Origin: Dehalobacter sp.
Lineage (GTDB): Bacteria > Bacillota > Desulfitobacteriia > Desulfitobacteriales > Syntrophobotulaceae
Direction of reading: 5' to 3'
DNA: 61,101 nt
Assembly (NCBI GenBank): GCA_023667845.1
Contig: JAMPIU010000005.1
Location: 1 to 61,101 of the forward strand
Below, piece by piece: positions 34,687-42,381 of this stretch. Under the pieces are notes generated by a model that was given only the letters and a program-made list of their open reading frames with translations, ran no database searches and was not told the origin of the DNA. Numbering within the stretch: position 1 is the first letter of the stretch; every line of letters begins with the position of its first letter. The translations under genes and the position numbers were made by a program.

Positions 34687-36633
34687 GTGTCAACAAATTA
34701 CCAAAAGCTTTTTGAACGGACTTCAATAGGAAAAGTAAAGCTGCGCAACCGTATTGCTACGCCGCCTATGGGCACTATGGCGGAAGAACCGACTGGAGTG
34801 CTGAGCGATTCGCAAATCAATTATTATGAAGCCCGGGCTAAAGGCGGAATAGGATTGGTTATAGTTGAGGGCCAATTTGTTACCAACAAAACAGATCCGG
34901 GGCTAGTTCATCAAACTTTGGTTGATACCCAATTTCAAATGAAGAAATGGTCCTTTTTGGCGGATAAGATACATGCCCATGGCGCTAAAATGGGTATCCA
35001 ACTGATGTGCGGCATCGGCAGATGCGCGTTCGTTCCGGAAAACGGTCCGGTTCCGGTAGCGCCGTCGGCTATTCCGACGCCTTATAATCCGAACATTATC
35101 TGCCGTCCTTTGACTGTGGAGGAAATCCGCGAAGTCGTGGAAAGTCATGGACGTTGTGCCGCCCGCGCCGTCAATGCCGGATGTGATATCCTCGAAATTA
35201 ACGCGCATAACGGTTTTCTGCTTGACCAGTTTATGACGCCGTTATGGAATCACAGAACGGATGAGTACGGGGGAAGTTTTGAAAACCGAATGCGGATTAT
35301 TGCGGAAATTTATCATTCCATGCGCAAGGCCGTAGGTCCGGATGTTCCGATTGTTGCAAGAATAGGAGTCTGGCACGATGTCGAAGGCGCGCGCAGCATG
35401 GATGAAGGTATTGAGATATGCAAATATCTGGAAGGCCTTGGCTTTGACGCGCTTGATATCGACCTGGGCGCTCCCGATAACCCTATATGGGGGCAGCCTC
35501 CCGGTTACGCGGGAGATGGATGCATGGCTTTTGCCTCCGAGGCGGTTAAAAAAACGGTAAAGATTCCGGTGATGAACACCGGCTCCTATACACCACAAAG
35601 CGCGGTAGAAGCTGTGGAAAAAGGAAAAACCGACATCGTCCTGCTTGGACGGGCCTCGATTGCCGATCCTGACTGGGCCAATAAGCTCATAAGCGGCTGT
35701 GAGGAGGATATTCGTCCCTGCCTGTTGTGTAACCAGTATTGTATAGGAAGGGTCTATAAAGGTCTGACGGTCACTTGTTCTGTGAATCCACAGGCTGGCG
35801 GCGAACGTGATTATATCATTGCCAAGACGGAAGAACCCAAAAATGTAGCGGTAATAGGCGGGGGCCCCGGAGGCATGGAGGCGGCAAGGGTCGCCGCGTT
35901 AAAGGGGCACCGGGTCACGCTGTTTGAAAAAAGCGACAGACTTGGCGGTCAGCTTGATGTTGCTTCCAAGCCTCCCTTCAAGGGGCGCCTGAAAGCTTAT
36001 CTGAACTGGCAGAAATTGCAGTTACAAAAGAACGGGGTGAGCGTCGTCTATAATAAAGCGATAATGCCGGATTCGCCGGAGCTTGCCGGGGCTGATCGGA
36101 TTATTGTTGCTGTCGGCGCCGTTCCCTTCACCCCGCCGATCAAAGGTATTGATCTTCCCAATGTCATCGAAGTGACGGATGCCCACCGGGAGCCTGACCG
36201 AATCAAAGGAGACCGTATTGTCGTCGTGGGCGGCGGGCTTTCAGGGTGTGAGTGCGCTTTGGAACTGGCCATGCAAGGCAGGGACGTGACGCTTGTCGAA
36301 ATGCTTCCTGCAATCGCTCAGAAGGAGTTTGTTCTGGAAATTAAGATTCCACTGCTCAATGAATTGAAAAAATACAGCGTAAAGCAGATGGTCGGCACGA
36401 AAGTTCTGGAATTCAAACCCCAGAGTGTGGTCGCGCAGAACGAATCCGGGACGCTGGAGCTTCCGGCCGATACCGTAATCTTTGCTCTCGGTATGAAGTC
36501 GGAAGGTGAATTGTGCGATGCGATCTGTGATAAATATCCTTCCGCAGTGGCTGTCGGCGACTGCAACGCGGGCGAAGGACAGATCGGCGACACGGTGCGG
36601 GAAGGTTTTTTTGCGGGCTGGTCTGTTGATTAA
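34687..36633 (+). CDS. OYE / 2,4-dienoyl-CoA reductase-like Fe-S flavoenzyme
   Basis: A 648-residue protein from GTG 34687, behind ACAGGAGG. The N-terminal FMN TIM barrel (about 1-340) shows LFERTSIGKVKLRNRI, the active-site region INAHNGFLLDQFMTPLWNHR, and DEYGGSFENRMRI. The 4Fe-4S site is complete: C345-x2-C348-x3-C352-x11-C364. The C-terminal FAD/NAD half (about 380-648) has VIGGGPGGMEAARVAALKG and VVGGGLSGCECALELAMQG. This three-cofactor design matches 2,4-dienoyl-CoA reductase, trimethylamine dehydrogenase and bai-type enoate reductases. It probably reduces or oxidises a C=C bond conjugated to a carbonyl. Substrate unknown. It is followed by a 300-base gap. Confidence 0.9.
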   Translation: MSTNYQKLFERTSIGKVKLRNRIATPPMGTMAEEPTGVLSDSQINYYEARAKGGIGLVIVEGQFVTNKTDPGLVHQTLVDTQFQMKKWSFLADKIHAHGAKMGIQLMCGIGRCAFVPENGPVPVAPSAIPTPYNPNIICRPLTVEEIREVVESHGRCAARAVNAGCDILEINAHNGFLLDQFMTPLWNHRTDEYGGSFENRMRIIAEIYHSMRKAVGPDVPIVARIGVWHDVEGARSMDEGIEICKYLEGLGFDALDIDLGAPDNPIWGQPPGYAGDGCMAFASEAVKKTVKIPVMNTGSYTPQSAVEAVEKGKTDIVLLGRASIADPDWANKLISGCEEDIRPCLLCNQYCIGRVYKGLTVTCSVNPQAGGERDYIIAKTEEPKNVAVIGGGPGGMEAARVAALKGHRVTLFEKSDRLGGQLDVASKPPFKGRLKAYLNWQKLQLQKNGVSVVYNKAIMPDSPELAGADRIIVAVGAVPFTPPIKGIDLPNVIEVTDAHREPDRIKGDRIVVVGGGLSGCECALELAMQGRDVTLVEMLPAIAQKEFVLEIKIPLLNELKKYSVKQMVGTKVLEFKPQSVVAQNESGTLELPADTVIFALGMKSEGELCDAICDKYPSAVAVGDCNAGEGQIGDTVREGFFAGWSVD

Positions 36634-36931
36634 GCGAAAATACGTAATTTAGAACGTTAAAAGCAATGATATTGGAAGTAGCCATAATTGAGATAAATTC
36701 AAACAATGATTTTGGACGAATAGAGGTATAGAAAGGAGGATTATATATATAAGGAAAGAGTCGATAAAATATCGATGAAGGTTATAAAATATTTTAATAT
36801 AAATAGAATGCTGCAGCCTTGAATTCGTCCGTAAATCGTCGTTCATTTTGCCACTCATATCAGAAGGGGTAAAACAGGGTTTGCTACTTCGGTGCCAATA
36901 TAAAGCGGTAAATAAGAAAGGGGTGCTAATT

Positions 36932-37411
36932 ATGAATAGTCAAGAAGAAAGAAATACTAAGTGTGCGCGTGAAATAGTCCGTATACTTGAGCGGGGCGAC
37001 GGGAAGGCTTTTGCTAATTATCTATCGGAGGATTGCGTCGTGACGATCATAGGCGACCTTGTGTTTTCGAGGACGCTTAAGACAGGGAAAGACTTGCTTG
37101 CCGCTTTTTCAGGAGTGGGCGGGGAAACCCTGGACTGGAAGTACAATATTTATAACACTACGGCCCAGGATGACCGTGTAGCCGTCGAGGTTGAGACCTT
37201 AGTCCGTATGCCGTCCGGAAAGCTTTACAACTGCAGGTATCATTTCCTCTGGACATTCCGCGACGGCAAGGCGGTTGACTGGAAAGAATATGCAGATACG
37301 GAAATGGTCACGTGGGGCCTGTTGGACGGCGTCAAACCATGGCCGCCGATAAGCGACGAAGAGCGCATCGCGGCGTTCGAAGCGCGGAGAAAACAATTCC
37401 CGCAGGACTGA
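36932..37411 (+). CDS. SnoaL-like / NTF2-fold protein, copy 1
   Basis: A 159-residue protein from ATG 36932, with AAAGGGG at 36918-36924 as ribosome site. The pattern REIVRILERGDGKAFANYLS, then EDCVVTIIGD, and the YNCRYHFLWTFRDGKAVDWK region (residues about 104-123) fit the cone-shaped alpha+beta barrel of SnoaL, ketosteroid isomerase and the bile-acid dehydratase BaiE. These act as isomerases, dehydratases or cyclases on ring ketones and polyketides. I cannot pick out a definite catalytic pair. It lies between the two OYE genes. It differs from copy 2 only at residue 136 (Val here, Arg in copy 2). An upstream in-frame extension is unsupported. Confidence 0.8.
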   Translation: MNSQEERNTKCAREIVRILERGDGKAFANYLSEDCVVTIIGDLVFSRTLKTGKDLLAAFSGVGGETLDWKYNIYNTTAQDDRVAVEVETLVRMPSGKLYNCRYHFLWTFRDGKAVDWKEYADTEMVTWGLLDGVKPWPPISDEERIAAFEARRKQFPQD

Positions 37412-37470
37412 GCGGACAGTGGAAGAGAACCAAAGTTTACTAAGCGGTAAATAAGAAAGGGGTGCTAATT

Positions 37471-37950
37471 ATGAATAGTCAAGAAGAAAGAAATACTAAG
37501 TGTGCGCGTGAAATAGTCCGTATACTTGAGCGGGGCGACGGGAAGGCTTTTGCTAATTATCTATCGGAGGATTGCGTCGTGACGATCATAGGCGACCTTG
37601 TGTTTTCGAGGACGCTTAAGACAGGGAAAGACTTGCTTGCCGCTTTTTCAGGAGTGGGCGGGGAAACCCTGGACTGGAAGTACAATATTTATAACACTAC
37701 GGCCCAGGATGACCGTGTAGCCGTCGAGGTTGAGACCTTAGTCCGTATGCCGTCCGGAAAGCTTTACAACTGCAGGTATCATTTCCTCTGGACATTCCGC
37801 GACGGCAAGGCGGTTGACTGGAAAGAATATGCAGATACGGAAATGGTCACGTGGGGCCTGTTGGATGGCCGCAAACCATGGCCTCCGATAAGCGACGAAG
37901 AGCGCATCGCGGCGTTCGAAGCGCGGAGAAAACAATTCCCGCAGGACTGA
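37471..37950 (+). CDS. SnoaL-like / NTF2-fold protein, copy 2
   Basis: A 159-residue near-identical paralogue of copy 1, with the same ribosome site, and Arg at residue 136 in LLDGRKPWPPI. The surrounding bases also changed (GGCGTC to GGCCGC, and one silent change each side), suggesting point divergence after the tandem duplication. GTG 37462 lies in frame just upstream, but AAAGGGG favours ATG 37471. Two copies may raise dosage or provide a heterodimer. Function as for copy 1, inferred from fold and context only. Confidence 0.8.
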   Translation: MNSQEERNTKCAREIVRILERGDGKAFANYLSEDCVVTIIGDLVFSRTLKTGKDLLAAFSGVGGETLDWKYNIYNTTAQDDRVAVEVETLVRMPSGKLYNCRYHFLWTFRDGKAVDWKEYADTEMVTWGLLDGRKPWPPISDEERIAAFEARRKQFPQD

Positions 37951-38005
37951 GCGGACAGTGGAAGAATACCGAAGTTTACTAAATTAATTGAAGTGAGGGA
38001 AAATA

Positions 38006-38701
38006 ATGAGTAAGGAAAATAATCCCAACTGCACTATTAAGCACATGGTTCTGTTGAAGTGGAAGCCGGGAACCACAGAAGAGCAAGCTAAGGCCTTTGG
38101 CGAGTGGATCCGTGAGCTGGCTGATGATATTGGCTTTGTCTTTGACTTAGAGCACGGACCAAGTTTAGAACCTCGCTATCATAGCGCCTATTTTGATTAC
38201 TGCATTATGCTGAGCCTTGGCGGCGGATATGAAGCGATGAGTGCATACATGTCGCATTGGTCTCACTTACGCGCCGACGCACGGATGGCTTCCGTATGCG
38301 GTATTATTGAACAGGTTATGGCGTTCAACTTTGAAGTTAACCCGTATGGGCGCACCGAATATGATCCTGTTTTAGCGAGAGAGGACATCGAGCGGGAGAG
38401 AGAACGCGTCCAGCGCGTGCATCCCAATAAGGATATGGCTTATGTACCTGATTTGCGTGGACGTTTTGTTGAAGATGCCATTCCTATGCTTGAAGCAGCC
38501 GGGATTACCCTTGACTCTGAACGGATGATACTTATGGGCAGTTCCTGGGCTCCTGGGCGGATCAACGCTACCGAACCGGAAGCTCAAAAAGAAGTGCCAA
38601 AAGGAACCAAGGTGAAATTAACTGTAAGTGGTGATTATTTGATGGGTGTTGATGTTCCGTATGTGATAGGCGATCGTCCTCTTTCACCAGTCAAGTATTA
38701 A
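38006..38701 (+). CDS. Dabb-domain protein with C-terminal PASTA domain
   Basis: A 231-residue protein; ATG 38006 follows GTGAGGG. Residues about 9-112 form a Dabb (stress-responsive dimeric alpha-beta barrel) domain: IKHMVLLKWKPGTTEEQAKA and later YMSHWSHLRADARMASVCGI. After a charged linker (about 118-145, REDIERERERVQRVH), residues about 147-210 match a PASTA domain: VPDLRGRFVEDAIPMLEAAG and KEVPKGTKVKLTVSG. There is no signal peptide or membrane segment, so the PASTA unit is cytosolic, which is unusual; PASTA normally binds cell-wall precursors outside the cell. Dabb proteins include polyketide cyclases such as olivetolic acid cyclase. The role is likely tied to the OYE/SnoaL genes. Confidence 0.8.
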   Translation: MSKENNPNCTIKHMVLLKWKPGTTEEQAKAFGEWIRELADDIGFVFDLEHGPSLEPRYHSAYFDYCIMLSLGGGYEAMSAYMSHWSHLRADARMASVCGIIEQVMAFNFEVNPYGRTEYDPVLAREDIERERERVQRVHPNKDMAYVPDLRGRFVEDAIPMLEAAGITLDSERMILMGSSWAPGRINATEPEAQKEVPKGTKVKLTVSGDYLMGVDVPYVIGDRPLSPVKY

Positions 38702-38775
38702 CCGTTCATTACTATGTGGTAGGCGCAGACCATCATCATCCGGGCGATTGCGATGATAGCCTTTTTATGGCGAAA
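38698..38775 (-). pseudogene. IS110-family transposase C-terminal remnant
   Basis: On the minus strand the frame reads FRHKKAIIAIARMMMVCAYH then IVMNG and a stop. This is the conserved last helix of IS110/IS116/IS902 transposases (GHKKAIIAIARMML..YHML). Nothing further upstream is readable. Its stop codon overlaps the stop of the Dabb-PASTA gene, so the insertion boundary touches that gene's 3' end. Confidence 0.6.
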
Positions 38776-38840
38776 AGCCTATAAAGGGATCTATTATCTT
38801 GCAGGCGTAGACGTGTCTTAATACCGGGAGAAGAACGAAT

Positions 38841-38885
38841 TGCTTTCCCCGAGCGTTATGAGGCGTTCCACGCTCGGGGAAAGCA
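38841..38885. repeat. Perfect 16-bp inverted repeat
   Basis: TGCTTTCCCCGAGCGT (38841-38856) and ACGCTCGGGGAAAGCA (38870-38885) are exact reverse complements around 13 bases. GC-rich with no T-tract. It lies about 65 bases from the IS110 remnant and could be a mobile-element relic or an RNA hairpin. Confidence 0.65.
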
Positions 38886-38959
38886 AGAGCCGTAATGAAT
38901 GGACGTTGACTGGTGCTGAGTTGTGCACTTGCGAAGTAAGAATTCATTTCTAGTGTTTA

Positions 38960-38986
38960 ATTGCACTAATGGTCGATTGCATTAAT
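38960..38986. promoter_or_regulatory. Paired ATTGCA(C/T)TAAT direct repeat
   Basis: ATTGCACTAAT (38960-38970) and ATTGCATTAAT (38976-38986) are 16 bases apart, upstream of the second OYE gene. They share ATTGC with the candidate operator of the first OYE gene. A regulator site is possible. Confidence 0.35.
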
Positions 38987-39057
38987 AATAGTAATTATTG
39001 AGTGGTTCTCCATACATGGCACAATGTAATCAACAATTGAAAAGGCGGTTATGAACT

Positions 39058-39192
39058 GTGCCAAGGAAAATAATAGTTGTTAGTCACAGCGAACCCGATA
39101 TTCTTAAACTTTGCCTTGTTAAGCAAGGGAGTAGGTTACAATCGGAGAAGATACTAGGTGATATCCAGCAGCCCATTCGGCTAGGAGCATGA
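39058..39192 (+). CDS. Possible short ORF, response-regulator-like start (doubtful)
   Basis: GTG 39058 with AAAGGCGG upstream opens 44 codons starting MPRKIIVVSHSEPDILKLCL. This resembles the first beta strand and helix of a receiver domain (KIIVVDDEPDILKL), but the phospho-acceptor acidic pair is changed to SHSEPD, and the frame ends before the rest of the domain. It may be a decayed receiver gene or chance. The 600-base gap 38702-39308 otherwise holds only the items listed. Confidence 0.3.
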   Translation: MPRKIIVVSHSEPDILKLCLVKQGSRLQSEKILGDIQQPIRLGA

Positions 39193-39308
39193 CTGACGTT
39201 TGATCTCTTGGAATGGTAGGACGAAGGAACTTCGGGCTATGACCTAGGAACGCTGTGAAGACAACGGAACAATGAAGTAATGACTAATCAATCAAGGGAG
39301 GATAACAC

Positions 39309-41270
39309 ATGAGCAACTTTAAGTATTTGTTTACTCCGATAAAAATCGGATCCATGGAACTTCAGAACAGGATCATGATGGCTCCGCACGCATTGATAGG
39401 TTGGCCACCTGCCAGCGATGAACATGTTGGCTATTTCGAAGCCCGCGCCAAAGGCGGAGCAGGTATGATGGTTATTGGCAGCTGCGTTGTGCAGCCGTTT
39501 GTGGGTGAAGAGGGGCTGTTGCGCTGTTACGACCGCGATGAGATACCGAAGTTAGCTAAGATTATTAATGCAATTCACAAATGGGGCTCCAAAGCGATCG
39601 TTCAGGGAATCTTGGGGACGGGTGGTGCTCCCGGCACGCGGGTACCAGCCAAGAGCGTTCCCACGTCAATTTGGGGCGATTATCAGAACCGGGAATTGTC
39701 ATTGGAAGACATTCAACAACTGATCAAAGATCACGGACAGGCAGCAGCCAATGCCCAAGAGGCGGGAGCCGACGGCATAGAGTTCCCGGCAGGCGGCGGT
39801 GTTGGACTGCAGTTCTTCTATTCACCGTTGGGCAACAAACGCACGGACGCTTATGGCGGCGATGTCGAGGGAAGAACCAGGATTCTCGTGGAGATTGCCA
39901 ATGAAGTCAAGGCGCGTTGCGGACGCGACTTTAACATTGGATATGTAGTGAATGCCGACGAAACCATCCTGGGTGGACCCGGGCTGGATGTCGGCACGCA
40001 GGCTTGCAAAATCCTGGCCGATACCGAAAATGTTGATTGGCTGCGGATTACCGCCGGTGGGCAGAAGCCTCAGTCGATCCAGTTGCACTATCCTTCGTCT
40101 TATCTGCCTCAGGGTACCCAGCTGTATGCCGCGGCAGCTGTGCGTGAGGTTGTAGACAATATTCCGATCATTGGCGGCGGCCGGGTTAACAGCGCTGAGT
40201 TTGCTGAGCAGGCCTTGGCTGAAGGCCAATGCGACCTCGTATATGCCGCCCGGGCGTTCCTCTGCGATCCAGAATGGCCCAATAAAGCCAAGCGGGGCGA
40301 TACGGAAGAAATCCGCAACTGTATCGGCGATGTTGAGGGTTGTTTCCTGCGCATTACTTCTGGAGCGCCTGCGGGCTGTACCTGTAACCCCGATCTTCAG
40401 CGTGAGCATTTGGCATTGCCCATGGCCGAAAAGAAGAAGAAAATAGCTGTTATCGGCGGTGGCCCGGCCGGCATGCAGGCCGCACTCGTTGCCGCCAAAC
40501 GCGGCCATAACGTAACGCTGTTGGAGAGGACCGGTGCCCTTGGCGGTCATATTCTCATGGAAGCCCAGCTTCCCGGTCTTGCCGATCGTGCCGATCTGCC
40601 GCGTTGGTTAACACTTCAACTCCAAAAACAGAATGTTGACATTCGTTTGGATGAGGAAGCTACTGCCGAATCTGTCATATCCCTGCAGCCGGACGCCGTG
40701 GTTGTCGCTACCGGCTCGGAGTATGCCCGAACAGGAATTAGTCATTTGCACATGATGCCTATTACCGGCGTGGAGGCTGATTATGTGCTGACACCCGAAG
40801 ATGTTATTCTGGCTAAGAACGAAGTTGGCCAGAAAGTCGTCGTCTATGATGCCACCGGTTATCTTATTGGGCCTGGTATTGCAGAGATGTTTGCGGATCA
40901 AGGCAAGGAAGTCACGTTTATCTGCCCTGACCCGGCGATGGCAAAATCCGTACACAATATCGGCGTTGATAAGCTTGTTGCCCTGCGCGTCCTTACCAAA
41001 GCCCAGTTTATACCTAATACTATGATTTCCGGTATCGATGATCATACGCTTGGGCTGACGAATATCCTGACCTATCAGATTGACGAGCTGAATGATGTCG
41101 ACACGGTGATTCTGGTCACATGCAGACCTCCACGGGATGAGCTGTACGATGAGCTTAAGGGGAGAGTCCCCGAGCTTCATGTCATCGGAGACGCCAACGA
41201 TTCTCACTGGAGTGCCTTCTGTATTGATGATGCCATAAAGGCCGGCCAAAAAATAGGTATGCAACTCTAG
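39309..41270 (+). CDS. OYE / 2,4-dienoyl-CoA reductase-like flavoenzyme with altered Fe-S ligand
   Basis: A 653-residue paralogue of the 34687 enzyme; ATG 39309 follows AAGGGAGGA. FMN barrel about 1-335 (LFTPIKIGSMELQNRIMMAP; NKRTDAYGGDVEGRTRI). FAD/NAD half from about 380 (AVIGGGPAGMQAALVAAKRG). The Fe-S motif reads C338-I-G-D341-V-E-G-C345 with C357 and C359. The second ligand, Cys in the first enzyme, is Asp here. The active-site region EFPAGGGVGLQFFYSPLG lacks the HG/HN seen in the paralogue. So it may act on another substrate or in another direction, or carry a different cluster. An intrinsic terminator lies 30 bases downstream. Confidence 0.88.
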   Translation: MSNFKYLFTPIKIGSMELQNRIMMAPHALIGWPPASDEHVGYFEARAKGGAGMMVIGSCVVQPFVGEEGLLRCYDRDEIPKLAKIINAIHKWGSKAIVQGILGTGGAPGTRVPAKSVPTSIWGDYQNRELSLEDIQQLIKDHGQAAANAQEAGADGIEFPAGGGVGLQFFYSPLGNKRTDAYGGDVEGRTRILVEIANEVKARCGRDFNIGYVVNADETILGGPGLDVGTQACKILADTENVDWLRITAGGQKPQSIQLHYPSSYLPQGTQLYAAAAVREVVDNIPIIGGGRVNSAEFAEQALAEGQCDLVYAARAFLCDPEWPNKAKRGDTEEIRNCIGDVEGCFLRITSGAPAGCTCNPDLQREHLALPMAEKKKKIAVIGGGPAGMQAALVAAKRGHNVTLLERTGALGGHILMEAQLPGLADRADLPRWLTLQLQKQNVDIRLDEEATAESVISLQPDAVVVATGSEYARTGISHLHMMPITGVEADYVLTPEDVILAKNEVGQKVVVYDATGYLIGPGIAEMFADQGKEVTFICPDPAMAKSVHNIGVDKLVALRVLTKAQFIPNTMISGIDDHTLGLTNILTYQIDELNDVDTVILVTCRPPRDELYDELKGRVPELHVIGDANDSHWSAFCIDDAIKAGQKIGMQL

Positions 41271-41300
41271 TTTGTCTTAGAGACTCTTCAATAGAATTAG

Positions 41301-41330
41301 GGAGGCGGCTTTTGGAGTCGCCTCCGTTTT
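41301..41330 (+). terminator. Intrinsic terminator or attenuator between OYE and etfA
   Basis: GGAGGCGGC (41301-41309) pairs with GTCGCCTCC (41317-41325, one G-U), followed by GTTTTA. It lies 50 bases before the etfA start and could limit read-through into the ETF unit. Confidence 0.6.
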
Positions 41331-41380
41331 ATAAGACCATTAAGCTAAATGGAAATTTCAGGATAGGAGGCAGAATAGCA

Positions 41381-42379
41381 ATGGACAAAGAAATTTGGAT
41401 TTGGGCTGAGCACGAACAAGGTGAAATACGGGAAGCCAGCCTGGAAGTTCTGGGAGAAGCCCGCAGATTGGCCAACAAGATCAAAGGCAAGGTATGTGCA
41501 TTTCTCTTTGGAGAGGAAATTTCAGGACTGACAGGGGAACTTGCCTCCTACGGCGCCGATGTCGTCTACCTGTACGAGGATAGCTCGTTCAAAGAGCTTA
41601 ACCTGGATTTGTATCTGAAGGCTTTCTCCGAAAAGGGGAAGGAAGGTTCTCCGCAGTTAATTCTCATTTCAGCGACGCCCAACGGGATTAGTCTGGCTCC
41701 GCGATTGGCTGCCCGCCTTCAATGCGGCTATGCAGCCAACACCGTTACCATAAGTATGGAAGTGGACAATCGTATCAAAATCAACCGATCCGCGTATCTT
41801 GATAAAGCCCAGGCGGTATTCTCCTTTGCCCCCAACAACACGGTGGTAGTCACCATGAAGCCTGGGAGTTTGGGATTGGACAAAGCGGTGCGTTCCCGAA
41901 AATGCGAAAGTATCGCTGTGAAGATCGAGGATATCCCGGCATCACGGACAGAGGTACGGGGCTTTGTGAAAGCCGATCCAAAGGTTGTTTCATTGGGCGA
42001 GGCTGAACGTGTGGCTGCAGCGGGCGCCGGTTTCCGTGACAAAGATGACGTTGGTCTCGTCTGGAAATTGGCTGAAGCTATCGGAGCTGCTGTAGGTGGA
42101 TCAAAACCCACTGTTGACAGAGGCTGGATTCCGCATAGCCGCCTGGTGGGACAAAGCAGCGGGCGCCGCTTGTCACCGCGTCTGTTTGTGGCCGTGGGAG
42201 TCTCCGGAACGAATCATTTTGTCGAAGGGATGAAAGACTCCCGCTTGATTATTGCTATCAACAAGGATAAGGGCGCTCCGATCATGAAACTAGCCGATTT
42301 GGCGGCTATCGGAGATCTCCATGAGGTGTTGCCGGAAATAATCGGGCAGATTAATCGGAAGCAAGAAGGGGCGGTGTAA
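41381..42379 (+). CDS. etfA: Electron transfer flavoprotein, alpha subunit
   Basis: A 332-residue protein from ATG 41381 (MDKEIWIWAEHEQGEIREAS) behind TAGGAGG. An upstream in-frame start would span the terminator and is rejected. Domain I about 1-190; the FAD-binding domain II (about 200-325) carries GRRLSPRLFVAVGVSGTNHF and LIIAINKDKGAPIMKLADLA. The usual SGAIQH is SGTNHF here, a flavin-loop change. It forms a heterodimer with the EtfB encoded at 43972 and passes electrons to the FixC/FixX pair. It starts the etfA-fixC-fixX-etfB unit; the next gene begins 2 bases after the stop. Confidence 0.9.
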   Translation: MDKEIWIWAEHEQGEIREASLEVLGEARRLANKIKGKVCAFLFGEEISGLTGELASYGADVVYLYEDSSFKELNLDLYLKAFSEKGKEGSPQLILISATPNGISLAPRLAARLQCGYAANTVTISMEVDNRIKINRSAYLDKAQAVFSFAPNNTVVVTMKPGSLGLDKAVRSRKCESIAVKIEDIPASRTEVRGFVKADPKVVSLGEAERVAAAGAGFRDKDDVGLVWKLAEAIGAAVGGSKPTVDRGWIPHSRLVGQSSGRRLSPRLFVAVGVSGTNHFVEGMKDSRLIIAINKDKGAPIMKLADLAAIGDLHEVLPEIIGQINRKQEGAV

Positions 42380-42381
42380 AG

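Larger units (their letters stand above)
36902..37979 (+). repeat. 539-bp tandem duplication carrying the SnoaL-like gene
   Basis: The unit starting AAGCGGTAAATAAGAAAGGG at 36903 recurs at 37442 with a 539-base period. It includes ribosome site, gene and the trailing GCGGACAGTGGAAGA...AAGTTTACTAA. I see about eight changed bases over the whole unit, mostly near codon 145 and just after the stop, so the event is recent. The coding starts are 36932 and 37471. Confidence 0.9.
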
